Below are positions 28,019 through 37,693 of a stretch of DNA of 64,000 bases, piece by piece (position 1 is the stretch's first letter; each line of letters opens with the position of its first letter). Below the pieces are notes generated by a model. It was not told the origin of the DNA and made no database searches. It saw only the letters and a list, made by a program, of their open reading frames with translations. Source of the DNA: an uncultured Saprospiraceae bacterium. GTDB taxonomy: Bacteria > Bacteroidota > Bacteroidia > Chitinophagales > Saprospiraceae. The stretch lies in contig CALFWO010000034.1 in the NCBI GenBank assembly GCA_937928045.1, positions 1 through 64,000 of the forward strand. Reading direction: 5' to 3'. Both the position numbers and the translations under genes were made by a program.

Positions 28019-28264
28019 TTATTGGTTATCTCTCCATTCGTAAACCCACTTGGCTTGAATTTGCTCAAGGTGATTTTCGTTACAATCTTCTCGCTTCCCT
28101 TCAAAATGAGGAATTTCTAATACCCATTCTATCAATTCTGTAAATCGAATGCGATAAATCTTGCCTTCTGGATAATCATCTCCAAAACGGTCGTACAATG
28201 CTATTGCGATATCTTCATGATCGATCCAACTGATTGGCAAATCATCTATGTCTTGAAACCCCAT
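28019..28264 (-). CDS. iscX: Fe-S assembly protein IscX
   Basis: An 81-residue acidic protein matching IscX/YfhJ: ISWIDHEDIAIALYDRFGDD, then IRFTELIEWVLEIPHFEGK, and ends KWVYEWRDNQ. IscX binds IscS and iron and tunes Fe-S assembly. It follows the ferredoxin gene after nine bases, the same neighbour as in the isc operon of proteobacteria. Confidence 0.92.
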   Translation of the reverse strand: MGFQDIDDLPISWIDHEDIAIALYDRFGDDYPEGKIYRIRFTELIEWVLEIPHFEGKREDCNENHLEQIQAKWVYEWRDNQ

Positions 28265-28273
28265 ATTTATTCT

Positions 28274-28615
28274 TTAGTGCTCGTGTCCAATAATTTGATG
28301 CTGATCTGGAATGGTTACTTCGATTACTGCTTTGTCATCTAAAATAACGGATTGACATCCCAATCGACTCTCTAATCTGGGATTAATTGCCCGATCAATA
28401 AAGTCTTCTTCCTTGTCTGAAATTTCTTCAATAAACGCTTCTCCAGATTCAATGTAAACGTGACATGTACTACAGGCGCAAACACCTCCACAATTGTGGC
28501 TAAGGTGAACACCGTTGTCTTCTGCTGCTTCCAAGATGGAAAATCCTTCCTCCACATTTTCAACCGTCACTGGCTTAAGATCGGTATCCTCGAATTTAAA
28601 ATGTACTGTTGCCAT
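28274..28615 (-). CDS. fdx: 2Fe-2S ferredoxin of the Isc type
   Basis: A 113-residue adrenodoxin-like ferredoxin. Cluster ligands are in CGGVCACSTCHVYI (C-x5-C-x2-C pattern) plus a fourth Cys in ESRLGCQSVI. It provides electrons for Fe-S cluster assembly or cytochrome-type partners. It is the first gene of the tight reverse operon fdx-iscX-HAD-UbiA-maf-coiled coil. The upstream intergenic 28616-28878 is shared with the divergent AAA+ gene. Confidence 0.93.
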   Translation of the reverse strand: MATVHFKFEDTDLKPVTVENVEEGFSILEAAEDNGVHLSHNCGGVCACSTCHVYIESGEAFIEEISDKEEDFIDRAINPRLESRLGCQSVILDDKAVIEVTIPDQHQIIGHEH

Positions 28616-28878
28616 ATATAATGCCTAGATTTTGTGCAAATGTATTGATTTAAACAGCTAAACAAAACTTCCTAGAGATAGTTCCGGTAGCAATTTTTCT
28701 TTTTTTACCGAATATTGAAATCTTATTAAGAAAATTAGTGTTTTAACCATAGTGTAGGGGCCTTTTTTCATTGAAAAAAGTAACTTAGACTTTTAAAATC
28801 GGTTTAATTAAATACAGCTTTTATGAATTTTTTCCTAGAAAATTTATTTAAGTTGTGCTCTAGAAGCTAACACAATTC

Positions 28879-31533
28879 ATGTCCGAATCATATAAATATC
28901 CAGAAGAAAAAAAGTTCAAGTTCAGAGAGCTTAAAGTCTATGCCTCCACAGAATGGCTTGCGGATAACAAAAAGAAGTATCGTCAAGTATTCGATCGCTT
29001 TGAATCCACCTATATTTATTCAGAATTATCTTTTTATAACAAACAGTTTGATAAGGAAGATTGGGAGGTAGACGTAGAGCTAAAATGCTACCGTTTAAAA
29101 AAAGGAAGAGAGGAAATCTGCAGTTTATCATTTGAATCTCGGAAAATTTCAAAGTATGACAACCTAGTTTACATCAGAGAAGGCTGGGGAAATAAAAGCG
29201 AAGGACAATTCTGGAAAAAAGGCACCTATTACTGGGAAGCGTGGATTGAAGGAGAAAAGGTGGCTACCAAGTATTTCTATGTGGAAGATGCTGGCAAAAG
29301 TATCGCCGCAGGCGAAAATAGCTATCTGGAAGTAAAGTCATTGAAGCTGTATGAAGGCCCTTATGATGATGTTAATGAAGACGATCGGAACTATTTTAAG
29401 AAATTTTCAAGTGAAGAAACACGATATATTTATGTAGAGATTCTGTTGAAAAACAAGTACCCTGCAAAGAGTTGGCAATGTGAATTGTTCACCAAGTTTT
29501 ATAACGATGCACGGGAACTGAAAGGTCAAGTGGTAAGACTTCATCGTGTTGAGAAAAAAGATGAATACATCAAGATCACCGCTGGTTGGGGATCCAATGT
29601 GAAAGGTTCATGGCGCAAGGACAGATACACCGCCGAACTTGTATTTATGGACAAATTATTGGCTGTAATTCCGTTTGAAGTTGGTGAAGCCTTTGAGGAA
29701 GGGATAGCTGGAGTCCTGTTGCCGGACAGACATTCTCCTATTGTATTGAGTCCTGAGGAAGATATGAATCAGACTTTTGAAGAGGTGATGGAAAAAATGG
29801 ATGACCTCATTGGACTTACATACATTAAGCAAAAAGTAAGAGATCATGCCAATTATATTAAGTTTTTACAGCTTAGGAAGGATAAAGGATTTGAAGAAAA
29901 AGAAAAGATAAATGTTCATTCAGTTTTCATTGGAAATCCGGGCACAGGAAAGACAACTGTAGCGGGAATGATGGGACGTTTGTACCACAAAATGGGCTTG
30001 CTTTCTAAAGGGCATGTTCACGAGGTAGATCGGGTGGATCTAGTTGGAGAATATATTGGACAAACAGCTCCAAAAGTTAAGGAAGCAATTGAAAAGGCAA
30101 GGGGAGGAGTCCTCTTTATTGACGAAGCCTATGCGCTGGCAAGGTCTAATGACGATTCGAAAGACTTTGGCCGAGAAGTCATTGAGATCTTAATGAAAGA
30201 AATGTCCAATGGACCTGGTGACATGGCGGTGATTGTCTGTGGTTATCCAAAGGAAATGAAGCATTTCTTGGATTCAAACCCTGGGTTGAAATCTAGATTT
30301 AAATTAAAATTCGAGTTTGATGATTACTTGCCTCAAGAATTGTCAAAGATTGCAAGATATTCTGCATTCTTGAAAGGTGTCAAGTTCACAAATGAAGGCT
30401 GGAAAAAAATTGATGATCTTATTATCGATGCTTTCAGGACTAGAGATCGAACTTTCGGTAATGCAAGGTTTGTATTTGATATTATCGAGCAAGCTAAAAT
30501 TCAATTAGGACTTCGCGTCATGCAGTCAGAAGATCCTCAATCACTAGAAAAAGAGGAAATCGAAATTATCCAAATGCCAGATGTGGATAAAATCAAACTT
30601 TCTACCAAACGTCCTTTGCCTCAAATCCCAGTGGATGAGGCTTTACTTTCAGAGTCCTTATCAGAATTAGAAACCTTGATTGGAATGGACAATATCAAGG
30701 TGCAAATCAGAGAATTGGTGGAATTGGTGCGGTACTATCGACTCATAGGAAAGGATGTACTCAACAACTTTTTTCTCCATACGGTCTTCTTCGGAAATCC
30801 GGGTACTGGAAAAACTACCGTGGCAAGAATCTTAACTAAAATATATAAAGCCTTGGGGGTTTTGGAACGAGGGCACATGATTGAGACCGATCGTCAAGGA
30901 CTCGTCGCTGGTTATGTTGGGCAAACTGCGATTAAGACGGCAGAAAAAATTGATGAAGCCACTGGTGGCGTATTGTTCATTGATGAAGCTTATGCTTTGA
31001 CTCAAACGGGTCGCCCAGGAGCCCATGGTGATTTCGGAAATGAAGCGATTCAAACTTTGCTTAAAAGAATGGAAGATGATCGTGGTCAATTCTTCGTATT
31101 CGTGGCAGGATACACTGACAACATGGAAACATTCCTAAAGGCAAATCCAGGCTTAAGTTCTAGATTCGATAAACTACTAAAGTTTGAAGACTACAAACCA
31201 TCTGAAATGATGGAAATTGCTGAACTAATGTTTTCAAATCAATCTTTCCATTTAACTCAAGAAGCAAGTGCTCATCTAGAACAATACTTTGAATTCATTT
31301 ATGAATATCGCGACAAATATTTTGGCAACGCCAGAACGGTTCGAACAATTGTTAATGATACAATCAAGGTTCAAAACTTAAGATTGGCTGCTTTATCTAT
31401 AGAGGCAAGAGAATCAGAAACGCTTAGTGAGATAACTTTAGAAGATGTTCAAAAATTCAAATTGAATAAGGAAGGAGATGCGTTCTTATTCAATAAAAAG
31501 ACTATTGGATTTAGGAATAGTTCAGGAGCTTAA
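28879..31533 (+). CDS. Tandem AAA+ ATPase of the CbbX/EccA/SpoVK class with duplicated N-domain
   Basis: An 884-residue protein. Residues about 10-140 and 150-275 are two related beta-rich domains sharing the patterns YIYxE, aromatic W-E/Q strands, a GWG followed by Trp, and YxxExxIxxEKVA-like ends. Then come two AAA+ modules with Walker A GNPGTGKTTVA at residues 352 and 639, sensor region DRVDLVGEYIGQTA / DRQGLVAGYVGQTA, and Walker B GGVLFIDEAYAL in both. Each has a FGNAR segment near its end. The AAA type is that of CbbX, EccA and SpoVK; no rubisco genes are present. Substrate unknown. Confidence 0.85.
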   Translation: MSESYKYPEEKKFKFRELKVYASTEWLADNKKKYRQVFDRFESTYIYSELSFYNKQFDKEDWEVDVELKCYRLKKGREEICSLSFESRKISKYDNLVYIREGWGNKSEGQFWKKGTYYWEAWIEGEKVATKYFYVEDAGKSIAAGENSYLEVKSLKLYEGPYDDVNEDDRNYFKKFSSEETRYIYVEILLKNKYPAKSWQCELFTKFYNDARELKGQVVRLHRVEKKDEYIKITAGWGSNVKGSWRKDRYTAELVFMDKLLAVIPFEVGEAFEEGIAGVLLPDRHSPIVLSPEEDMNQTFEEVMEKMDDLIGLTYIKQKVRDHANYIKFLQLRKDKGFEEKEKINVHSVFIGNPGTGKTTVAGMMGRLYHKMGLLSKGHVHEVDRVDLVGEYIGQTAPKVKEAIEKARGGVLFIDEAYALARSNDDSKDFGREVIEILMKEMSNGPGDMAVIVCGYPKEMKHFLDSNPGLKSRFKLKFEFDDYLPQELSKIARYSAFLKGVKFTNEGWKKIDDLIIDAFRTRDRTFGNARFVFDIIEQAKIQLGLRVMQSEDPQSLEKEEIEIIQMPDVDKIKLSTKRPLPQIPVDEALLSESLSELETLIGMDNIKVQIRELVELVRYYRLIGKDVLNNFFLHTVFFGNPGTGKTTVARILTKIYKALGVLERGHMIETDRQGLVAGYVGQTAIKTAEKIDEATGGVLFIDEAYALTQTGRPGAHGDFGNEAIQTLLKRMEDDRGQFFVFVAGYTDNMETFLKANPGLSSRFDKLLKFEDYKPSEMMEIAELMFSNQSFHLTQEASAHLEQYFEFIYEYRDKYFGNARTVRTIVNDTIKVQNLRLAALSIEARESETLSEITLEDVQKFKLNKEGDAFLFNKKTIGFRNSSGA

Positions 31534-31878
31534 TTCACTTGCCAATAGATTTGACAGGAATTTTGAGCAATTTTCAGTCATATTGGGCAAATTTTTGATT
31601 CAAAATCTTCGTCACAGTACCAAATCACATCATATTTTACTACCATACATGAGTTGTTGTTGGTGAGCCTTTTGTAGAGGACCAAAAAATAATTACCACT
31701 AAATAAGAAGAAATAAAGAAAAAAGGCAAGGTCACAAAATGCACCTATTCCGACTTGGACCTATTGTTATTTAATTGAATCACTGCGATATTAGAAGAAG
31801 AGTTAACATCCCTCCACAAATTATAATCTTAAGCATCTTGGCGATGCAAGCCTTTGATTTTGGTAATCAAAGGCTTTT
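31534..31878. other. Intergenic region between convergent genes
   Basis: Nothing gene-like is visible in 31534-31847, which is AT-rich. The last 30 bases form a terminator annotated separately. Confidence 0.5.
31848..31876. terminator. Bidirectional intrinsic terminator
   Basis: A 12-base perfect inverted repeat (31848-31859 with 31865-31876) around a five-base loop, followed by T on the forward strand and preceded by A-rich sequence. It borders the 3' end of the reverse methyltransferase gene. Confidence 0.8.
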
Positions 31879-32691
31879 TTATTTCCAAAATCCCATTCGC
31901 CAAGGTTTCCACTTTTTTTCAATGATGGTAAAGTGCTCAGCTGTTAGATCTTTCTTTTTCCATTGAATGATACCTTTGTAAAACAAATCGACCGACAAAT
32001 AAACACCTTCGTCTTTTTTGATTGCTTCCCAAGCTGCTTCCATACCATGTGACCAATGAATATCATCAAAAATGACCAAGGCTCCAGATGATAATCTCGG
32101 TTTTACTTTTTCCCAATAATCTAAGGTCGGTTGTTCGGCATGATGGCCATCAATAAATACCATATCTAATTCTCCAAGGGCTTCGATACTTTCCTCTAAT
32201 GTATTTGCAAATTCACCTACTCGAATTTCAACTTGATTCTCCAACTCAAGGTATTCAAGATTGTGTTTGGCTGCTGCGGCAATGTTCGGACAACCTTCTA
32301 GGGTTATCAGTCTAGATGCTTTATATCCCTTGGCTAAATAAGCCGCAGAAAGTCCCAATGAAGTCCCCAATTCTAAGATTGTTCTCGGTTTACTCCACAA
32401 TGTCAAACGAAATAAAAACTCAGAAAGCCGTTTGCCAGTAAGTGAGGTCTTGGCGATATCACTTATTTTTCTTTGATTTGACTTTAATTTGCGAGATCCA
32501 GCACCGAAGTCAGTGACTGATATTACTTGATCATTTTTCTTAAGCTGATCTCTCAAGTAATCTAAGTGATCAAAGGCGTAATAATGGCGATCATCCTCTA
32601 AAACCTCTTCAATCAAACTAAACACAAACGGACTATGTGTTCCGTACTTAGTTTCAGATTTGAAGTAGTATTTGATAAAAGGAATAATCAT
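31879..32691 (-). CDS. SAM-dependent O-methyltransferase-like protein
   Basis: A 270-residue class I methyltransferase. The N-terminus has YGTHSPFVFSLIEEVL, then SAM motif I TILELGTSLGLSAAYLA at about 115-131, an acidic post-I LITLEGCPNIAA, and DMVFIDGHHAEQPTLDYWEK plus LVIFDDIHWSHGMEAAW, typical of the Methyltransf_24/COMT-like group. Substrate unknown. No operon partner. Confidence 0.8.
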   Translation of the reverse strand: MIIPFIKYYFKSETKYGTHSPFVFSLIEEVLEDDRHYYAFDHLDYLRDQLKKNDQVISVTDFGAGSRKLKSNQRKISDIAKTSLTGKRLSEFLFRLTLWSKPRTILELGTSLGLSAAYLAKGYKASRLITLEGCPNIAAAAKHNLEYLELENQVEIRVGEFANTLEESIEALGELDMVFIDGHHAEQPTLDYWEKVKPRLSSGALVIFDDIHWSHGMEAAWEAIKKDEGVYLSVDLFYKGIIQWKKKDLTAEHFTIIEKKWKPWRMGFWK

Positions 32692-32780
32692 AATTGCCTA
32701 AAAAATGCTAAAGAAAACTAAAATTTCGTCTATTTAAGAAAATTGTTGCACAAGCAAGAAATTTGATACGTTATTTGACT

Positions 32781-33320
32781 ATGAAAAAATTATTCCTGGC
32801 TTCATTATTTGCAATAAGTTTTACCACTGCCTTCAGCCAAGCTTATACTACTGCAGTAGGAGCAAGATTTGGAAAAGGTTTGGGACTTACCGTTAGCCAA
32901 GTCTTCGCTCCAGGATGGACTTTGGAAGGTATTTTAAGCCACAGAAGAGGGGAGAATGCTACTCATTATGCCTTATTAGCCGAGCATCATCGAAAATTAT
33001 TGGGTCGCCGTTTGAATTTCTATTTTGGAGCTGGCATTCAAGGTGCTTCTTTAGACCAATTAGAACCCAATAGTCCAGATAATCCATTCGGAATAGCAGC
33101 AGTTGTTGGATTGGATTTTACTATTCGAAGATTGAATATTTCATTTGACTTTCAACCCCACTACAATCTCAAAGGAGGATTTCGAGATTTTACCAGTGAT
33201 TCAGCTTTAAGTTTGAGATATGTTTTGATTAAAAGAATCAAGAAAAAGAAAAACAAAGTGAATTGGAAATTTTGGGAAAACAAAGACAAAAAGAAAGGCA
33301 AAAGGAATAAAAAAAGCTAG
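32781..33320 (+). CDS. Small exported beta-barrel-like protein with basic tail
   Basis: The start at 32781 gives MKKLFLASLFAISFTTAFSQ, a clean signal peptide; an ATG at 32763 would add six residues before it. The mature protein (about 158 residues) has Gly- and aromatic-rich strands (GARFGKGLGLTVSQVFAPG, NFYFGAGIQGASL, AAVVGLDFTIRRLNISFDF) and a strongly basic C-terminal 35 residues rich in Lys. Outer-membrane location is likely; the basic tail is unusual. Confidence 0.65.
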   Translation: MKKLFLASLFAISFTTAFSQAYTTAVGARFGKGLGLTVSQVFAPGWTLEGILSHRRGENATHYALLAEHHRKLLGRRLNFYFGAGIQGASLDQLEPNSPDNPFGIAAVVGLDFTIRRLNISFDFQPHYNLKGGFRDFTSDSALSLRYVLIKRIKKKKNKVNWKFWENKDKKKGKRNKKS

Positions 33321-33460
33321 GGTTTCTAGCCTAAAAACTGCTGCGGAATCAATTTCCATTATACTTGACATAACTTTTTGGCTTGAACCAGACAAAAGTC
33401 AAGTCGTTAACACAAAATAAGCGCAGCTTTGTGTATTTTTCAAAAAAAATCACACGAAAC

Positions 33461-36259
33461 ATGCGAAAAATTTTATTTCTCCTCCCCCTAATGTTTTCAA
33501 TGACCTTAAATGCGCAGGTCAGTTTTACAAATGCCAACAGTCAATTTATTGATAGCGATATACACTCTGGTGTTGGAATCGCTGTAGCAGATATGAATAA
33601 TGACAGATTAGATGATGTTGTTCGTCTGGATGATGGAAGAGTTATAACGATTGATTATCAAACCCTTTCTGGAAATTTTGAGCGATCCGTTTTTAATACC
33701 GTAAGTGGTCAAAGCCAATGGACCCTAGCTGTTGGAGATCTGGATAACAATGGATATAAGGACATTATGTGTGGTGGCAGCTACGATGATATGAAAATCT
33801 ATTTTGCGAATGATGATGGTACGGCATATGAAGAACTAATTTTACCTGGAGCTACGATGTTTGCCCAAGGATCAAACTTCGCAGATATCAATAATGATGG
33901 ATTCTTAGATGCTTTCGTATGTCATGATGATGCCGAATCAAGAATATGGGAAAACATGAAGGACAAATCCTTCAATATGGCTGATGTAATGATTGATATG
34001 GCTACCAATCCCGTTTCGGATAATTCAGGAAACTATGGTTCCATTTGGACTGATTTTGACCACGATGGTGATACGGATTTATATATCGCAAAGTGTCGCC
34101 AGGGAGTTGGATCTTCTTCGGATCCTCGAAGAATTAACGCACTTTTTGTAAATGATGGTCAAGGCAATTACACGGAAATGGCTGAAGAATATGGATTAAA
34201 GATTGGTGAACAATCGTGGACAGCTGATTTCGAAGATATTGATAATGACGGTGATTTCGACTGTTTTCTAACCAGTCATAGTGGTGACGCTCAACTCTTG
34301 GAAAATGATGGAACTGGGCACTTTTCAGATATTTCCGCAAATGCTGGAATTGGAAACTTGAACTTTTCTATTCAAGCTAAGTTGGCAGATATGGATAATG
34401 ACGGTTTTGTGGATCTAGTTACTTGCGGAGGTGAAAATGGTTTTTTCAAAAATAACGGAGATAAAACTTTTACTAGACAAACAGACTGGTTGGACAATGT
34501 ACAAATGTTGACATTTTCTCTGGGAGATTTAAACCAAGATGGTTTCATGGATATCAACGCTGGGTATGGAAGTATCTACACCAATCCCACTAGTGTTGAC
34601 GATGTTGTTTGGATGAATGATGGCAATGACAATAATTGGATTGCCTTTAATCTTGAGGGAACAGATTCGAACAGAGATGCCGTTGGGGCAATCGTGAAAA
34701 TCACCGGACCTTGGGGAGTTCAAATTAGAGAAATTCGCTCCGGAGAAAGTTATGGAATTTCAAATAGCCATGCGGTAAGATTTGGAATTGGTACGGCTAC
34801 TGAAGTTGCTGAGGTTGAGATCGAATGGCCTTCTGGAAATACGCAAACCATCAACGACTTGACTTCGAATCAATATGTATATGTTCAAGAAGAAGGATGT
34901 GTTTCAGGTGGAGTAACTTTAGAAGCTAGTGGAGCACTTACTTTTTGTACAGGCGAATCGGTAACACTATCTGCGCCTGCAGGCTTTGATGGCTATACTT
35001 GGTCGAATGGAATGATGGGTAATGAGATTACGGTTTCAGAAACAGGTGGATATCAAGTAGAAGTGGCAAATGGAGATTGTAACGCAACTTCAAACATTAT
35101 TCAAGTGGTTGTAAATCCTGATGAGACTCCAGTCATAATGGAAGGAACGGATGCAATTATTTGTCCAGGCGAATTGTTTACATTAACCTCGACGGAGGTA
35201 AACTCGGGGGTTTACACTTGGTCAAATAACCAAACCGGTCAATCTATTCAAGTAAATGAGCCTGGGACTTATTCGGTTTCTGTTGAAGGACTTTGCGCAG
35301 ATTTTAATTCTGAAATTTTTGTTTTGGAAAATTATGTGGTTGACTTAGAAACAGAAAATGATACCGTAATGATTGGTGAAACCGCAATGCTTCAATCATC
35401 AGGTTTAGATCCTCAATGGTTTGATGCACCAACAGGAGGAACTCTATTAGGCACAGGAAATGAATTTATAACTGGACCTATAAATGCAACTACAGATTAT
35501 TTTGTTCAATCTCAGTTGGAACTTGGGGCACCTGAAGAGAATGTTGGAATAGAAAGTAATGCGAACCTTGGTGGAACTTATAACAACGATTTCTTTGCAG
35601 GTTTAAGAATGGATATTACTAAACCTGTAAAGCTTTTGGAATTTACAGTTTATGCAAACTCCGCTGGAATAAGAACAATTTCTTTCTTTAATCAATCCAC
35701 CAATGAGTTCCTTGGGGAATTTGATGTAGATCTGGATATGGGAGAAAATGTTGTTTCATCGGACTTCGAATTGGAGCCAGGACAAGATGTTACCATGTAT
35801 GTTTATACTGATGCAAATCTTTTCTCAGTTACTAATCAAGACGATATTGATTTTCCTTACGTGAGTGATGAGGGTTCAGTTACCATTACTTCAGGCACAC
35901 AATTTCAACAATACGATTTCTTTTTCAATTTGAAATTTAAAGCCGCGGACGGAGCTATTTGCGAATCTGAAAGAGAGTTGGTTCAAGCAGTGCTAGACAC
36001 CGATGTTTCTACAAATAATTTTGTTGAAGCATTTTCACTAGAATTACATCCTAATCCATCTTCAGGAATGGTTTATATTCAAACTGAAGTAGAGAATTTA
36101 GATAAAATGAAAGTTGAAATTTATGATGGTATCGGATCCATTGTAAAAAGCCAAATGTTTGATCAAAGCTTAGATCTTAATGCTTTGTCCAAAGGAGTTT
36201 ATTTCATCAACTTCACAAATGACAAAGGAACAGTAACAAGAAAAGTTGTGTTACAATAG
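33461..36259 (+). CDS. Secreted FG-GAP/VCBS protein with ASPIC domain and T9SS sorting tail
   Basis: The start at 33461 gives signal peptide MRKILFLLPLMFSMTLNAQ; an upstream in-frame ATG at 33383 is unlikely. Residues about 25-400 hold repeated calcium-binding D-x-D/N-x-D-G motifs (DMNNDRLDDV, DLDNNGYKDI, DINNDGFLDA, DFDHDGDTDL, DIDNDGDFDC, DMDNDGFVDL, DLNQDGFMDI), typical of FG-GAP/VCBS propellers. An ASPIC/UnbV domain follows (EIRSGESYGISNSHAVRFGI, VEIEWPSG). Then come two Ig/PKD-like domains and a C-terminal T9SS type A sorting domain ending in LHPNPSSGMVYI...KVVLQ. It is probably anchored on or released from the cell surface. Confidence 0.88.
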   Translation: MRKILFLLPLMFSMTLNAQVSFTNANSQFIDSDIHSGVGIAVADMNNDRLDDVVRLDDGRVITIDYQTLSGNFERSVFNTVSGQSQWTLAVGDLDNNGYKDIMCGGSYDDMKIYFANDDGTAYEELILPGATMFAQGSNFADINNDGFLDAFVCHDDAESRIWENMKDKSFNMADVMIDMATNPVSDNSGNYGSIWTDFDHDGDTDLYIAKCRQGVGSSSDPRRINALFVNDGQGNYTEMAEEYGLKIGEQSWTADFEDIDNDGDFDCFLTSHSGDAQLLENDGTGHFSDISANAGIGNLNFSIQAKLADMDNDGFVDLVTCGGENGFFKNNGDKTFTRQTDWLDNVQMLTFSLGDLNQDGFMDINAGYGSIYTNPTSVDDVVWMNDGNDNNWIAFNLEGTDSNRDAVGAIVKITGPWGVQIREIRSGESYGISNSHAVRFGIGTATEVAEVEIEWPSGNTQTINDLTSNQYVYVQEEGCVSGGVTLEASGALTFCTGESVTLSAPAGFDGYTWSNGMMGNEITVSETGGYQVEVANGDCNATSNIIQVVVNPDETPVIMEGTDAIICPGELFTLTSTEVNSGVYTWSNNQTGQSIQVNEPGTYSVSVEGLCADFNSEIFVLENYVVDLETENDTVMIGETAMLQSSGLDPQWFDAPTGGTLLGTGNEFITGPINATTDYFVQSQLELGAPEENVGIESNANLGGTYNNDFFAGLRMDITKPVKLLEFTVYANSAGIRTISFFNQSTNEFLGEFDVDLDMGENVVSSDFELEPGQDVTMYVYTDANLFSVTNQDDIDFPYVSDEGSVTITSGTQFQQYDFFFNLKFKAADGAICESERELVQAVLDTDVSTNNFVEAFSLELHPNPSSGMVYIQTEVENLDKMKVEIYDGIGSIVKSQMFDQSLDLNALSKGVYFINFTNDKGTVTRKVVLQ

Positions 36260-36276
36260 AATAGCCAAATGAAAAG

Positions 36277-36307
36277 AAAAGGCTGCAGTTTCAAACTGCA
36301 GCCTTTT
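36277..36307. terminator. Strong bidirectional intrinsic terminator
   Basis: A 15-base perfect inverted repeat, 36277-36291 with 36293-36307, flanked by A and T tracts, placed between the convergent FG-GAP gene and the next reverse gene. Confidence 0.88.
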
Positions 36308-36322
36308 TTGAAGTTATAAATT

Positions 36323-36898
36323 CTAATTTGTTAATGCTCCAATTGATTCTAAGTAATCTCTGCTTTGGGCTGCTTCCTTACAGTTTTCATTGCTAATTTT
36401 GCATTGAGCATCAAATACTTTGAATATTCCTATTCTTGCTTCGATACCATAATTGAAGATTTTTAGAGCACTTGAAAATTCTGCTTGAGCTGCTTCTAAC
36501 GATCCAGAATCCAAATAACTGTTTCCTGTGGCTAACAGAACATCGTAGGTGATCATCAGCTCTTTGGTTTCTTTTTGAGACTTTAGTGTTTTCTTTTCTT
36601 TTCTATACACCTTCATTAATGAAAATAGATCATTGGTATTTCTGCCAATGGCGTAGGTTAACAAGAAGAAAAACATTAGCATAATCGTAAGTGAGAAAAA
36701 CCGAATTACTTTTCTTAAATATGAATTTTCATACCTTTCAGCTATGGATTCCTCAACTAAAGTTGATTTAGAACCAGCCAAAATACCTTTGTTTAATTTT
36801 GTTCTCTGCTTATAAAATTCCTTAGATTTTCCAAAAGCCTTTCTATGGCCCTGTTGGGTACCGGAATGTCTCGGAATATAAAAACTTGAATATCCCAT
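36323..36898 (-). CDS. Membrane protein with TPR-like helical domain, unknown function
   Basis: A 191-residue protein with a basic N-terminus, one transmembrane segment (FFSLTIMLMFFFLLTYAIG at about 68-86) and a C-terminal helical region with a TPR-like hairpin (ATGNSYLDSGSLEAAQAEFSSALKIF). The C-terminal domain may face the periplasm. No family recognised. The opposing gene ends at the shared terminator. Confidence 0.6.
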   Translation of the reverse strand: MGYSSFYIPRHSGTQQGHRKAFGKSKEFYKQRTKLNKGILAGSKSTLVEESIAERYENSYLRKVIRFFSLTIMLMFFFLLTYAIGRNTNDLFSLMKVYRKEKKTLKSQKETKELMITYDVLLATGNSYLDSGSLEAAQAEFSSALKIFNYGIEARIGIFKVFDAQCKISNENCKEAAQSRDYLESIGALTN

Positions 36899-37112
36899 AT
36901 TAAGTAGGTTTGTCTATTAATGTTACATGAAAGAATGCAACGAAAAGAAATTTTAAGATTAGAAGAATGAAATCCTCGACGAATATTCATTTAGAATTTC
37001 GTGAAGCAATCTAATCCCATCACATTGTTTATCAATGAAAATTGACTTAATGGTTATTTAATTTTTATCTTGAAAAAGTGTAAAATTTTGCTGAATATCA
37101 GATCTAATTAAA

Positions 37113-37661
37113 ATGAGTTTTGAAGATAAGTTAGTGGCTTTAAAGTCCGGAAAAATAGTTACCATTCGAGCTTGTTGTGTTGAAGATGCTAGAGATTTAT
37201 TGAAATTAAAATTAGACTATCTTCGTAATACAACTACAATACCCTTAGAGAATAATGAATATGTCGAAGATGTAACGCTAGAGTTTGAATTAATAAAAGA
37301 ATACATAAATAGCCCTAATAGTATTTTATTAGTCGCAGAATATGAAAATAGTCTTATTGGAAATATTGATCTTACAGGAAGCAAAAGGAAAAAGATGTTT
37401 CATACTGGAATGATCGGAATGGGTATAAAAGATGATTGGCGAAACCAAGGTCTTGGTAAAATCTTGATTGAAGCTGTAATTAACTGGGCTAAGAATGATT
37501 CTCCGATTACTTTAATTTGGTTGGATGTATATTCCTCGAATGAGCTTGGCGTAAATTTGTATAAAAATACTGGATTCAAAATAAGCGGTACAATGAAGAA
37601 TTTCTTCAAAGAAGCCTCTGGCTATAAAGACAAGATTCAAATGTATCAGGAAATAAAATAA
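37113..37661 (+). CDS. GNAT-family N-acetyltransferase
   Basis: A 182-residue protein with VTIRACCVEDARDLLKLK, then MGIKDDWRNQGLGKILIEAV, the acetyl-CoA loop R-N-Q-G-L-G-K, and LDVYSSNELGVNLYKNTGFKISG. Substrate unknown. No operon partner. Confidence 0.82.
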   Translation: MSFEDKLVALKSGKIVTIRACCVEDARDLLKLKLDYLRNTTTIPLENNEYVEDVTLEFELIKEYINSPNSILLVAEYENSLIGNIDLTGSKRKKMFHTGMIGMGIKDDWRNQGLGKILIEAVINWAKNDSPITLIWLDVYSSNELGVNLYKNTGFKISGTMKNFFKEASGYKDKIQMYQEIK

Positions 37662-37693
37662 ATACTAGAAATAAGTATTTGATTAATTTAAAA

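Noticed and set aside
28755-28790. Short A/T hairpin between fdx and the AAA+ gene
   Set aside because: Its stem is only A:T/C:G runs of about eight bases in a divergent promoter region, and neither gene ends there.
28879-31533. Rubisco activase (CbbX) or ESX secretion ATPase (EccA)
   Set aside because: The ATPase modules match that class, but no rubisco or type VII secretion genes are present and the duplicated N-terminal domains do not match either.
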